The notes under the pieces are model-generated. The model did not search any database, had not been told where the DNA came from, and worked only from the letters and a program-made list of their open reading frames with translations. Shown piece by piece: positions 9,601 through 19,702 of a stretch of 44,228 nt of DNA. Numbering within the stretch: the first letter of the stretch is position 1; each line of letters opens with the position of its first letter. The translations under genes were made by a program, and so were the position numbers. Source of the stretch: Fragilaria crotonensis (taxonomy: Eukaryota; Bacillariophyta; Fragilariophyceae; Fragilariales; Fragilariaceae); contig JAKSYS010000522.1 of NCBI GenBank assembly GCA_022925895.1, positions 1 through 44,228 of the forward strand, in the 5' to 3' direction.

Positions 9601-12273
9601 GGCGTCGGATGGCGCATTCGATGGTAGTTCAGACGGGGCGTCGGATGGCGTATTCGATGGTAATTCAGACTGAATCTCTGTTGGGGAGGAGGTCGGGGCA
9701 GGTGTACTTGGCGTTGATGAAGGAATCTCTGACGGAACATCACTTGGTGTATCTGAAGGAGTGTTTGATGGCGTATCCGATGGCGTATCTGATGGCTCTT
9801 CCGACTGGTCACGGGACGGAGGCCCTGATGGAATTTCTGACGGAGTGTCTGACGGGATCATTGAAGGCATGCTCGATGGTGTCTCCGACGGTTCGACACT
9901 GGGCAGAGGAGTTGTGCCATTTCCACCGTTTGGAATCTCAACTTCTCGATCCACAGTTGGTCTGAGAGTTGGGAGCACCATCGGACTCTCTGATGGAATA
10001 TCACTTGGCTGGTCCGATGGGATGTTTGATGGCAGAGCTGATGGCATCACCGACTGAGACAACGATGGTTTGTCCGACGGAAAGTCAGATGGTGCATCGG
10101 ATGGGACAAGCGATGGCGAAGTGGATAATTGTCCAGAAGGCGCCTCGGTTGGGGGAGGGGTTACGGGAGGCACAGTCGGAGGTAGGGAGGGAATATCGGA
10201 GGGAATGTTACTTGGTGTTTCGGATGGAGTTTTTGATGGCGTAATCGATGGGTTCGCCGATTGCTCCACGAATACGATTTGGGACGGTGGGCCTGACGGA
10301 ATTGTTGATGGTGTATCTGATGGTGTCGACACCGGCGCACTCGATGGCATCTCAGACTGTTTGAGAATTGGGGAAGGAGTTGGGACTGGCTCGTTTGGAA
10401 TCTCAACTTCTCTATCCACAGTAGGTTGGGGAGTTGGTTGGTCTTGTATTGTGTTGCCTGATGGAGCATTACTTGACTGATTAGATGGTGCGTTCGTTGG
10501 CGAACCGGAAGGTTTCTGTGTTCGCGGCGTTGGTGGAAGACCTGATGGTGTGTCAGATAGAAGGCCTGTTGGCGTTGTTGAATGTAGTTCAAAGGGCATC
10601 TCGGTTGGGTCAGGCGACGCGACAGCTGGAGTCGCAATGGGAACATTACTTGGATATTCAGAAGAAAAGTCGGACGGAGTCTTTGTCACAGATCTTGATG
10701 GCTCTTCTGATTGACGTGCGATTGGGGTGTCGCTAGGAGTTCTTGATTGAATGGTGGGTGCAGTAGTCGGAATGAATGACGGAGCAGGTGTCGGCAGCTC
10801 AATCGGTTTGAGTGTTGGAGTCTTAGTGCTGGGTATGGGTTGTGGATTCTCAACTTCTTGATCGTCTGATGGAGAAGGTGTTTGGAGCAATTTTGTTGGT
10901 GCGCCTGAAGGGGCGGTAGGGCTGGTTGGCTTCGATGATGGTTCACGCGGAGATGAAGGTGACATCGATGGTCCTTCTGATGGAAGGTGCAACGGTGATG
11001 AAGTTGATGGAGGGTTCGGCGTCGATGTAGGTGGAAGAGGTGCAGATGTTGGGACAGGTATGGGCAATTGTGAGGGCTCTGGTGTGGCTTGCGGTGCCGA
11101 TGTTGGGGTTGGCGCAGTGGGTTTCAAAGTGGCCGGTGCACCCGATGAGGTGACCACTGTAGGCTGTGATGTAGTCGACGTGGTCGAGGTTGGCTTTGAC
11201 GTTTTCGCTGTCTCCACCGGAGAAGCTGCGGTGGGTGATGTTGTGGACGGGGTGGGAGCTTTCGTTGAAGGAGGGGCAGATTGACCGGTAGCGATATCGT
11301 ATTCAATTGAAACGTCGTCTTGGCAAATACTACCGCCTTTGCCTTCCGCAGTGACACTCGCAGACACTTCGATGCCGACTCCAGAACACAAGTCCGCAAC
11401 ATATCCTTTTGAAGCAAGGAATGTGTCCCCAGAATCGAGTTGTAATTGGGATGAATCGACGCCCTCAGTCAAGTCCGTGGCATCGCCGTTGAATACGCCC
11501 TCAAGCTCCATGATAGTAAGGCTAGTAGACCCGTCGTTAGTGACCGCGAACTGGAAAGTCACAGGAACGAAGCAGTCGTTGTCGCCCTCGCAGTTGACGT
11601 AGTGAGTAAGCTCCAAAGCACCATACGTTTGAAGTAATGTCAAGCCCTCTCCTTGGCACGTTGAGTCAATAGTGGCAAGCTGATTGGCCTCTGATTCGTC
11701 ACCTCCCAATGGAGCATTGATGAAGACAAACAGTTCCTCTGGCAATTCCTCACCACCATTGGTCACGCAGAATTCTTCTCCGATCTCAAAGGTTCCTCGG
11801 GCAAACGTCTTGTCACCATCTGACACAATAATGTCAGCTTTGGATTGTGGTCCGCCCAGCAAATCAGTACAAGACTTGATGCCTGCAGGACGTTCTCCAT
11901 CGGCAGGACAAGGAAGTCCAGAGTAGATGAAGCACAAGGCAATTGGTGCGCATCCTGAGCATTGCAGCTCTGTTATATCTTGTAAAGTGTCACATCCGAT
12001 ACCTGGCTCTTCTGATAGGGTACACGTCAGATCCACAGAAACATCACAAGGCTCTTCAGGAGGCTTCTTTGAGGTTGGCTTTCTTGTTGGTGATGGACTC
12101 GGAAGAGGGTTCGTCACGGAGTTGTCAATGTAAACAGTATCCAGGATGCGATTCCAGAAGTTAAGGTCTTCCTTGAATACGGAGCTGACTCTGTGGGTGT
12201 CATGCTGCTCAGCTGAAACAATAGCAGTAGAAGAGAGCACAGCAAACGTCAGCGCAATCAATGTGGAATGCAT
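6646..12273 (-). CDS. Giant secreted Ser/Pro-rich repeat protein with two related globular ends
   Basis: A single uninterrupted frame of 1,875 residues from the Met at 12273, which begins an ideal signal peptide (MHSTLIALTFAVLSSTAIVSA). A Met 16 codons upstream (12321) would place charged residues before it and is less likely. After a short TRKPTSKKPP stretch comes a Cys-containing domain (to about residue 330). A ~1,230-residue mucin-like region of PSDxPS, PSNxPS and PTxxP units follows, then a second Cys-containing domain in the last ~285 residues. The two end domains look homologous: both have an (S/A)C...FGALEL or YGALEL motif, then C..PV(T/S)F and a Cys near their ends. No membrane anchor or GPI signal is seen, so it is probably secreted or held in the cell covering. 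The core is likely heavily O-glycosylated, and GNGT gives N-glycosylation sites. Role is unknown; wall, mucilage or adhesion are guesses from composition. No intron detected. Confidence 0.9.
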   Translation of the reverse strand: MHSTLIALTFAVLSSTAIVSAEQHDTHRVSSVFKEDLNFWNRILDTVYIDNSVTNPLPSPSPTRKPTSKKPPEEPCDVSVDLTCTLSEEPGIGCDTLQDITELQCSGCAPIALCFIYSGLPCPADGERPAGIKSCTDLLGGPQSKADIIVSDGDKTFARGTFEIGEEFCVTNGGEELPEELFVFINAPLGGDESEANQLATIDSTCQGEGLTLLQTYGALELTHYVNCEGDNDCFVPVTFQFAVTNDGSTSLTIMELEGVFNGDATDLTEGVDSSQLQLDSGDTFLASKGYVADLCSGVGIEVSASVTAEGKGGSICQDDVSIEYDIATGQSAPPSTKAPTPSTTSPTAASPVETAKTSKPTSTTSTTSQPTVVTSSGAPATLKPTAPTPTSAPQATPEPSQLPIPVPTSAPLPPTSTPNPPSTSSPLHLPSEGPSMSPSSPREPSSKPTSPTAPSGAPTKLLQTPSPSDDQEVENPQPIPSTKTPTLKPIELPTPAPSFIPTTAPTIQSRTPSDTPIARQSEEPSRSVTKTPSDFSSEYPSNVPIATPAVASPDPTEMPFELHSTTPTGLLSDTPSGLPPTPRTQKPSGSPTNAPSNQSSNAPSGNTIQDQPTPQPTVDREVEIPNEPVPTPSPILKQSEMPSSAPVSTPSDTPSTIPSGPPSQIVFVEQSANPSITPSKTPSETPSNIPSDIPSLPPTVPPVTPPPTEAPSGQLSTSPSLVPSDAPSDFPSDKPSLSQSVMPSALPSNIPSDQPSDIPSESPMVLPTLRPTVDREVEIPNGGNGTTPLPSVEPSETPSSMPSMIPSDTPSEIPSGPPSRDQSEEPSDTPSDTPSNTPSDTPSDVPSEIPSSTPSTPAPTSSPTEIQSELPSNTPSDAPSELPSNAPSDAPSDIPSLSQSVMPSALPSNIPSDQPSDIPSESPMVLPTLRPTVDREVEIPNSGNGTTSLPSVEPSETPSSMPSMIPSDTPSEIPSGPPSRDQSEEPSDTPSDTPSNTPSDTPSDVPSEIPSSMPSTPAPTSSPTEIQSELPSNMPSDAPSELPSNAPSDAPSDIPSLSQSVMPSALPSNIPSDQPSDIPSESPMVLPTLRPTVDREVEIPNSGNGTTPLPSVEPSETPSSMPSMIPSDTPSEIPSGPPSRDQSEEPSDTPSDTPSNTPSDTPSDAPSEIPSSTPSTPAPTSSPTEIKSELPSNTPSDAPSELPSNAPSDAASDIPSLSQSVMPSALPSNIPSDQPSDIPSESPTVLPTLRPTVDREVEIPNSGNGTTPLPSVEPSETPSSMPSMIPSDTPSEIPSGPPSRDQSEEPSDTPSDTPSDTPSDTPSNAPSDTPSDAQSEIPSSTPSTPAPTSSPTEMQSELPSNTPSDAPSDVPSFSQSDTPSRLPSNIPSDQPSDVPSESPMVLPTLRPTVGGEVEIPNGGNGATPSPSVEPSATPSSAPSMIPSDIPSGISSGLPSQIAILVQSEVPSDTPSNIPSGAPSDVPSEIPPFTPVVPATTPSPTDIQSVLPSSTPSDTPSEVPSGIISSPLSAILTSLPSSFPSDQPSDVPSGSPSVVASGFPTAEPTLPQPVTQFSDECFTHVSVECLPPIDPTDPNGERFEDCDSINVAPAECTERVTLLSFRFNGGDCLSSNNIQGPRTFRCEDFFEGPPDEEEVGAEAYLIITDNSGLGITYFDGPITVGDEFNIGSLQPGTVIADNVNATFYDGEPSFENLRQTMVIHTACSEVTFLKDRFGALELIGFANPSQGYLTCNVPVSFNYTILNVAEGYNTSIDALSSITTFPSPNDVLNFTERVEGIVLGPGEQFSLSTEAIEIDLSKRDLNIVYTTAITSLRASLEGVSLGGFSCVSRSSTNFTAGVADTGPTSAPVSGAPTAP
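8059..10060 (-). repeat. 480-bp coding tandem repeats (160 residues each)
   Basis: Inside the Ser/Pro-rich gene a unit recurs at exactly 480-bp spacing: the landmark gttgggagcacc falls at the same place near 8528, 9008, 9488 and 9968. A shorter, diverged copy of about 468 bp precedes it from about 8060. The units differ by only scattered substitutions. Each encodes one PTVDREVEIPN landmark, a GNGTT site, and about 20 PSDxPS-type steps, so there is a 12-bp-scale repeat nested in the 480-bp repeat. The period is a multiple of three, so copy-number change preserves the frame. Confidence 0.95.
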
Positions 12274-12321
12274 GATCCTGCGGTCAAAGGTGTTGTCTTG
12301 ATCCCTGAATCTGTTGATCAC

Positions 12322-14990
12322 TATTCTCAGTCTACGCAGTTAATACATTGTTTTGTGAGGGCCGCGGCTGAGAAGGTTCTCTGTAGCTTGGCGATTCCTC
12401 TGCTGCCGTTGAGCGTAGAAGCAAGAATATAATTATTTCATTGTACCGTAACTGAGGTTTTCGTTGAATTCGATATGATCATCTATACATGAATTTTTTT
12501 ACCTAGGGTTGGATAATGGTAGTAATTACGGTTGAGAAGATTCCTGAAGGATTAGGCTGGCTACGCCTTTGGAGATTATCGGCAGGTTTTGTAGCAAGGA
12601 GTGCCAGATACTCCCGACTCCCACCTGCGATGAATCATTTCAATGTATTTACTCATAACACACATATAAGCATTAAAAAAAAAAGAATAGGTCACGCCGG
12701 CCCGACGTCGTGTACGTGTGTGTTTCGTTCTACTCCGTCTACGAATGTCGTAGAAGGCACATGGTAACCTCTAGTATGACATATCAGTATTCACGCATCC
12801 TCCGATGATTTCTTGCACGGTAGAGAATATGCATATCGGATACCGGCACTCATACATGTATCACGTCGTATGATGACGTAATGGGAGTGCTATTCAATCA
12901 GATCCATTTTTCAACAATCCGACAAAACTGAGTTTCAGTTGTTCGTTCGCATTTCATGAAACGTTGAATAATAAGGTTTCCATGAATGACAACTCAATTG
13001 TTTTGGGTGTGTGTCATGGGGAGAAATCTTGATATTCCCAGCCTGCCGGCACTTGACTGGAGCAAGCAGCTGAAATGGCCGAATGCAACGTGTGGAGTGA
13101 GACTGGAGCGCGACTGGAGCCAGCAACAACCCTTCAAGGTGGTCAATTGGGAGCAAGAGGTGTGGATAACAAAAGTCTCACGAATGTTCTCGGGAGAAGG
13201 TTCTCCCTAATGAAAGGTAGCATTCAACGTTGGTGATGATGACAGGGTTTGGTAGAATGTTGGTACACTTTGAGTATCAGAACGAAACACATGAGGTTTC
13301 CGATTGACTGCTCCTGCCTGAATGTGCGTGGCTCATGCTCCATGGAAGGATTCTTGAGCAAATACTAGAAAGGTGGAAAGCAGCCATATGCGGTTTAATC
13401 AGCAGTCAGGAATGCAGAAACAAATCATATGTCGATGATTAAGTTCTGCTGCAATAGCATTCTCCCACCAGTCACACGGTTTGCTACTGGTACCGGTCTA
13501 GTCTACTGTACTGGAGTACTGAGTACTAGTCGAAACTTGAGGAGCCCTACTGTATGGGTCTCCCATCTCGCGACAGCTCCTCGATATATATGCAATGTAG
13601 AAGTTTAAATGATATGTAAACTTCAGAGCTTAGTACGATATAAATTCAAAAATTAATATATATTAAGTACTGTATAGTTAACAATTCATTACCGCATGAT
13701 CGCGATCAAATAAATTTTCAACATCAAGTGAGTGTGGTCCGTGGTCCTGGCAGCTCCAACGTCAACGTCATGCACGAGAAGAATGATGAAATCGGATTGT
13801 CTGACTCTTAGTAGGGTGCAAAGGGTTTGTTATTGAACAAATGAGGCTTCCGCCGACGCTTTCGATGGGCGACACCCTGTCAAAATCTCGTGGAATGAGC
13901 TTCAGTGAGAGATCATGGTCAAGAGTATTTGAGAACACACAACATCGACCGAATCTGATGCTACAGAGGCGCCGACTTTTGATGCGACCCAAAACCTTGA
14001 CGTCGGAGCTTTTTGTTGGGCGAAACGAGAACTTGGTGAGCCCTCCAGTACTGATGAGAATTCTGGCTGAAGCCACTAAAACAACGACAACAGATGATAC
14101 CTGCATTGGTCGATACGAAACATGATCGTGTCTATATGCATTGCATGGAGGAAATACGATGCTTCTCTCACGGATGACGGATGAAGATGGTCCCAAACAA
14201 AAACAATATCAACAACAAAAGGATACTAATGGTGACGATGATGAACACTACTGTGCTGTTGTCTAGCCACAACCAGCTGTATGTATGAATGTTGGGAGTG
14301 TTGTTGTCAGTGTCAATGTTGGTTCGTCAACAGCGACAACAACCATGAAGAAGAATTATCATCAAACCCTTGTACATGGAACTCTTGTCGATCATTCCTT
14401 TTATGTGGTATCGTGGTCATGAATGGATGGTACGGCGTTGCGCCATCATCTATTTGACAGTGCTGGTCTCAAGACCATGATGAATGATGATGGTGGACAC
14501 TACGTCCATGCCTGTACCATGTTGGCACCAGCATTATTGACGGCGACGATGCAACAACATCAAAGCAAGAGTAGTAGCCCTCGTGCAAGTGACAGAGCGG
14601 CAAACGAAAATTGTCGTGTGACTCTCCTCTTCATCCTCGGATGGCAAGTGTGTGCTGACTGATCAGGACTTTGAGTTGTGATTCCACAACACGTGAAAGC
14701 ATGTCTCAAGTCACAACTCCCGAACTTTAACAACAACTGATGCCATTAACACTCCACTTACACAACACTCGATCCTCCTTCGCGGAGCTTCTGCAAATGT
14801 GTCTCAGGATTGCTTTGACACATTCAACGAGAGTTTTAAATTTTTTGAAATCCAAAATTCATAGAAATTTGATGGTTTTACGTGTTTACATAGGTGGAAG
14901 TGCACTGTAAAAACTTGAATAGACAACAACTTAATGGGCGCGTATGTTTGGTCCAATCAGAAGAGGGGAACATCTTCACCAATGGAAGAG
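12322..14990. other. Long gene-poor stretch
   Basis: About 2.7 kb without a gene I can defend. The first few hundred bases should contain the promoter of the minus-strand Ser/Pro-rich gene. A poly-A run lies near 12674. Around 13490-13560 there is a GTAC/AGTACT-rich patch, and 13600-13730 is very AT-rich. A minus-strand frame at 13768-14196 could encode a 112-142-residue protein with a hydrophobic stretch near its inner Met, but there is no recognisable family, so I leave it unnamed. Confidence 0.5.
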
Positions 14991-14992
14991 CA

Positions 14993-17900
14993 CAACAATG
15001 ATGCTATAACAAGACATTTTACAATGAATGTGATTCCTTGGGCTTCAAACTGGGGACTAGCAACTGCCTATTTGTCTCACCTTGGGCTGCAATCACAATT
15101 TCTGACAAGGACAGGAGTGACAACTGCTCAATGGCTTTTTGCAATGCATTCAAATGAATGCCTGAATGTCTTGTTGCACCCATGACAATGATTCTATCAC
15201 AGAACATTTGGCAATGAATGTGATTCCTTGGGCTTCAAGCTGGGGACAACTTTCTAGTCGCCCAATGTTGGAATGCAGATCACAATTTCTGACAGGGACA
15301 GGAGTAACAACTGCTCAGTGGGTTTTTTGTCATGCAGTCAAACAAATGCCTGAGAGCCTTGTCAGATGAATGATGCTATGACAAGACATTTTGTAATGAA
15401 TGTGATTCCTTGGGCTTCAAAGTGGGGACAAGCAACTGCCTATTTGTCCTCACCTTGGGCTGCAATCACAATTTCTGACAAGGACAAGAATGACAACTGC
15501 TCAATGGGTTTTTGCAATGCAGTCAAACAAACGCCTGAGCGAGTGTCTTGTCGCACCCATGACAATGATTCTATCACAGAACATTTGGCATTGAATGTTA
15601 TTCCCTGGGCTTTAAACTGGGGACAACTTTCTATTCGCCCAATCTTGGGATGCACCAGATCACAATTTCTGACAGGGCGGACAGAAGTGATAACTGCTTA
15701 GTGGGTTTTGGTCATGCAGTCAAACAAATGCCTGAGTTCCTTGCAAGATACATGACAATGATGCTATAACAAGACATTCTTTTGTAATGAATGTGATTCC
15801 TTGGGCTTCAAACTGGGGACAAGCAATTTCCTATTTGTCTCACCTTGTGTGGCAATCACAATTTCTGACAAGGACAGGAGTGACAACTGCTCAATGGGTT
15901 TTTAATGCAGTCAAACAAATGCCTGAATGTCTTGTCAGATGCATGACAATGATTCCATCACAGGACATTTTACACTGATTGTGATTCCTTACTTCAAAAT
16001 GGCATCACTTCCGATTGGCCTCTTATTCAGATGCATTTGGATATATTGCCTAACACGGGAGCAGTAGCTGCTCAATGGGTTTTGTCATGCAGTCAAAGGA
16101 ATTCCTTAGTATCTTGTAAGATACACGACAATGATTCCATAACAAGACATTTTGTAATGAATGATTCCTTGGGCTTCAAACTGGGAGAAGTCAATGCCTA
16201 TTTGCCACTCCTTGGGCTGCAGATCACAATTTCTGACAAGGACAAGAACATCAACTACTCAATGGCTTTTTGTCATGCAGTCATTGAAGTCCTGAGTGTC
16301 TTGTCAGATACATGACAATGATTCTATAACAGGACATTGAACAATGATTGTGATTCCTTGGGCTTCAAACGGGCATGACTTTGGAATTGCCCCACCTTCG
16401 ATGCATTGGATTTATTGACAAACACAGGAGCAGTAGCTGCTCAATGGCTTTTGTCATGCAGTCATAGAAAGTCCTGAGTGTCTTGTCCGATACATGACAA
16501 TGATTCTATAACAGAACATTTGGCAATGAATGTGATTCCTTGGGCTTCAAGCTGGGGATGACTTTGGAATTGCCCTGTTCGGATGCATTTGGATTTCTGA
16601 CAAGGACAGGAGCAGTAACTGCTCAATGGCTTTTTGTCATGCAGTCATACAAATTCCTGAGTGTCTTGTCCGATACATGACAATGATTCTATGACAGGAC
16701 AATTTACAATGAATGTGATTCCTTGGGCTCAAACTGGACAAGCAACTGCCAATTTGCCTCACCTTGGGCTGCAATCACAATTTCTGACAAGGACAAGAAC
16801 AACAACTGCTCAATGGCTTTTTGTCATGCAGTCAAAGAAAGTCCTGAGTGTCTTGTCAGATACATGACAATGATTCTATCAGGACATTGAACAATGATTG
16901 TCATTCCTTGGGCTTCAAACGGGCATGACTTTGGAATTGCCCCATCTTGGATGCATCACAATTTGACAAGGACAGGAGCAAACTGCTCAATGGCTTTTGT
17001 CATGCAGTCATAGAAATTCCTGAGTGTCTTGTCAGATACATGACAATGATTCTATAACAGACAATTAACAATGATTGTGATTCCTTGGGCTTCAAACTGG
17101 GCATGACTTTGGAATTGCCCCATATTCGATGCATCACAATTTCTGACAAACACAGGAGCAGTAGCTGCTCAATGGCTTTTTGTCATGCAGTCAAATGAAA
17201 TTCCTGAATGTCTTGTCCGATACATGACAATGATTCTATCACAGAACATTTGGCATTGAATGTGATTCCCTGGGCTTTAAACTGGGGACAACTTTCTATT
17301 CGCCCAATCTTGGGCTGCAGATCACAATTTCTGACAAGGACAAGAACAACAACTGCTCAATGGCTTTTTGTCATGCAGTCAAACAAATCCTGAGTTCTTG
17401 TCAGATACATGACAATGATGCTATAACAGGACATTGAACAATGAATGTGATTCCTTGGGCTTCAAAGGGGCAAGAATTTGGAATTGCCTCACCTTCGATG
17501 CATCACAATTTCTGACAAGGACAGGAGCACAACTGCTCAATGGGTTTTGTCATGCAGTCAAACAAATGCCTGAATGTCTTGTCAGATGCATGACAATGAT
17601 TCCATCACAGGACATTTTACACTGATTGTGATTCCTTGGGCTTCAAAATGGGCATCACTTCCAATTGCCTCTTATTCAGATGCATTTGGATATATTGACA
17701 AACACAGGAGCAGTAGCTGCTCAATGGCTTTTGTCATGCAGACAAAGAAATTCCTGAGTATCTTGTAAGATACATGACAATGATTCCATAACAAGACATT
17801 TTGTAATGAATGTGATTCCTTGGGCTTCAAACTGGGGAGAAGTCAATGCCTATTTGCCACTCCTTGGGCTGCAGATCACAATTTCTGACAAGGACAAGAA

Positions 17901-18918
17901 CATCAACTACTCAATGGCTTTTTGTCATGCAGTCATTGAAAGTCCTGAGTGTCTTGTCAGATACATGACAATGATTCTATGACAGGACATTGAACAATGA
18001 TTGTCATTCCTTGGGCTTCAAAGCGGGCATGACTTTGGAATTGCCCCATATTCGGATGCATTTGGATTTATTGACAAACACAGGAGCAGTAGCTGCTCAA
18101 TGGCTTTTTGTCATGCAGTCATAGAAATTCCTGAGTGTCTTGTCCGATACATGACAATGATTCTATGACAGGACATTGAACAATGATTGTCATTCCTTGG
18201 GCTTCAAAGCGGGCATGACTTTGGAATTGCCCCATATTCGGATGCATTTGGATTTATTGACAAACACAGGAGCAGTAGCTGCTCAATGGCTTTTTGTCAT
18301 GCAGTCATAGAAATTCCTGAGTGTCTTGTCCGATACATGACAATGATTCCATAACAGGACAATTTACAATGACTGTGATTCCCTGGGCCTCAAACTGGGA
18401 ACAAGCCACTGCCAATTTGCCACTCCTTGGGCTGCAGTCACAATTTCTAACAAGAACAAGAACAACAACTACTCAATGGCTTTTTGTCATGCAGTCATTG
18501 AAAGTCCTGAGTGTCTTGTCAGATACATGACAATGATTCTATGACAGGACATTGAACAATGATTGTCATTCCTTGGGCTTCAAAGCGGGCATGACTTTGG
18601 AATTGCCCCATATTCGGATGCATTTGGATTTATTGACAAACACAGGAGCAGGAGCTGCTCAATGGCTTTTTGTCATGCAGTCATAGAAATTCCTGAGTAT
18701 CTTGTCAGATACATGACAATGATTCCATAACAGTACAATTAACAATGACTGTGATTCCCTGGGCCTCAAACTGGGGACAAGCCACTGCCAATTTGCCACT
18801 CCTTGGGGTGCAATCACAATTTCTGACAAGGACAAGAACGACAACTACTCAATGACTTTTTGTCATGCAGACATAGAAATTCCTGAATATGTTGTTAGAT
18901 GCATGACAATAATTCTTT
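14993..18918. repeat. Satellite array, about 21 units of ~186 bp
   Basis: The landmark catgacaatgattctat(a/c/g) recurs near 15182, 15560, 15942, 16312, 16494, 16677, 16863, 17039, 17221, 17590, 17966, 18150, 18337, 18528 and 18714, with variants in between and a degenerate last copy near 18903. The mean spacing is about 186 bp over ~3.9 kb. Other conserved blocks are gattccttgggcttcaaa, tctgacaaggacag, caactgctcaatgg and tttgtcatgcagtca. Two unit types alternate: one with ctggggacaagcaactgcc, the other with gggcatgactttggaattgcc and ttattgacaaacacaggagc. Units carry short open frames that are not in register from unit to unit and are closed by stops, so I read the array as non-coding satellite DNA. 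Confidence 0.95.
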
Positions 18919-19180
18919 GATAGGTTTGCCCCAAAAGTTGCCTCATCATGCCATCCCTTTTTTTTGTTCATATATCTAAAATAGAAAATCAGTGTTTGCA
19001 AAACCACTACGGACATCTTCAGAACAACAGACAGAGTTGTTCGTGACCAGCTTCACTGCTTTCAAGGAGATGCGTCTCGTCTATGACAACACACGATAAC
19101 TATCCCTACAGTCAGTGATTCTCAACCCACTGTATGGCAGGGAAAATCTTCTGATGTAGTGTGTTGTCGCGTTGTCAGGG

Positions 19181-19702
19181 ATTCGAACTCAGAGCAACCG
19201 TTCCAGCGTAAACTTCCAAAATTTGAAAAATTAAAATACATAAACTCTAAAAGTACTCACGTTGCACTCTAGCGAGTAGCGAGTACGAGTACCCGGAGTA
19301 CTTGAGGACCATCTACTGTAGAATTACCCGCTAATTGCCCTTTAACACCTCTTAAAGGGTAATTTCCCTTTAACACCCCTCTTAAAGGGTAATTACCCTT
19401 TAAGCAACTCTTAAAGGGTAAAAGGGTTAAAGGTAAAGGTAAAGCTTCTCATTAAAGGTAAAGGTAAAGCATTTCTTAATGGGTAGGTTAACGGGTAGGG
19501 TAAAGGTAAAGCGTTTCTTTCTACCTTTTTACCTTTTACCCTACCCTGCCGAGGCCTAATTCGAACTCAGAGCAACCCTTTATGCGTCGGCGATTTTTTC
19601 GGACGAAAATAAAGATACATATACTGTACTCTAAAATCTAATGGTACTTACGTTGCACAGTAGCGAGTAGCGAATACTCGGAGTCCTCGAGGACCATCTA
19701 CT
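19181..19702. repeat. Pair of diverged direct repeats (~140 bp each)
   Basis: Copies lie at about 19181-19320 and 19559-19702. They share an identical 19-bp start (attcgaactcagagcaacc at 19181-19199 and 19559-19577), a middle part around ctctaaaa, and a similar end containing cgttgcac, gtagcgagtagcga, and gaggaccatctact. They flank the palindromic GGGTAA-like block. On the minus strand the start reads gagttcgaat, similar to the RNA polymerase III B box, which hints at a tRNA-derived repeat; no tRNA fold is present. Confidence 0.8.
19329..19550. repeat. GGGTAA/GGTAAA-rich block with perfect palindrome
   Basis: Positions 19381-19404 are a perfect 24-bp palindrome (half-site CTTAAAGGGTAA). It is preceded and followed by further ttaaagggtaa units in both orientations and by tandem ggtaaa steps. 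At 19493-19510 and 19528-19546 a second inverted repeat (gggtagggtaaaggtaaa and its complement with one extra base) can form a hairpin of ~18 bp. The words are reminiscent of, but not identical to, TTAGGG telomere repeats. Confidence 0.85.

Noticed and set aside
8405-9673. Long plus-strand open frames reading SDGVSDG-type repeats
   Set aside because: They are the antisense of the PSDxPS repeats; the period being a multiple of three keeps the complementary frame open. No start context or signal peptide supports them.
13768-14196. 142-codon minus-strand frame with a hydrophobic stretch
   Set aside because: Possible small secreted protein, but no recognisable family and no splice or promoter evidence; not strong enough to annotate.
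14934-18530. Many 60-110-codon plus-strand frames with similar translations such as HDNDSIT and VIPWAS
   Set aside because: They fall one per satellite unit, in different frames, with stops in each unit and no stable register. They are better explained as satellite DNA than as a protein repeat family.
14993-18918. CRISPR array
   Set aside because: The units are ~186 bp and similar throughout with no unique spacers, and the genome is eukaryotic.
19181-19260. tRNA gene suggested by a ttcgaa T-loop-like sequence
   Set aside because: The arms around the loop do not pair properly and no acceptor, D or anticodon stems could be found.
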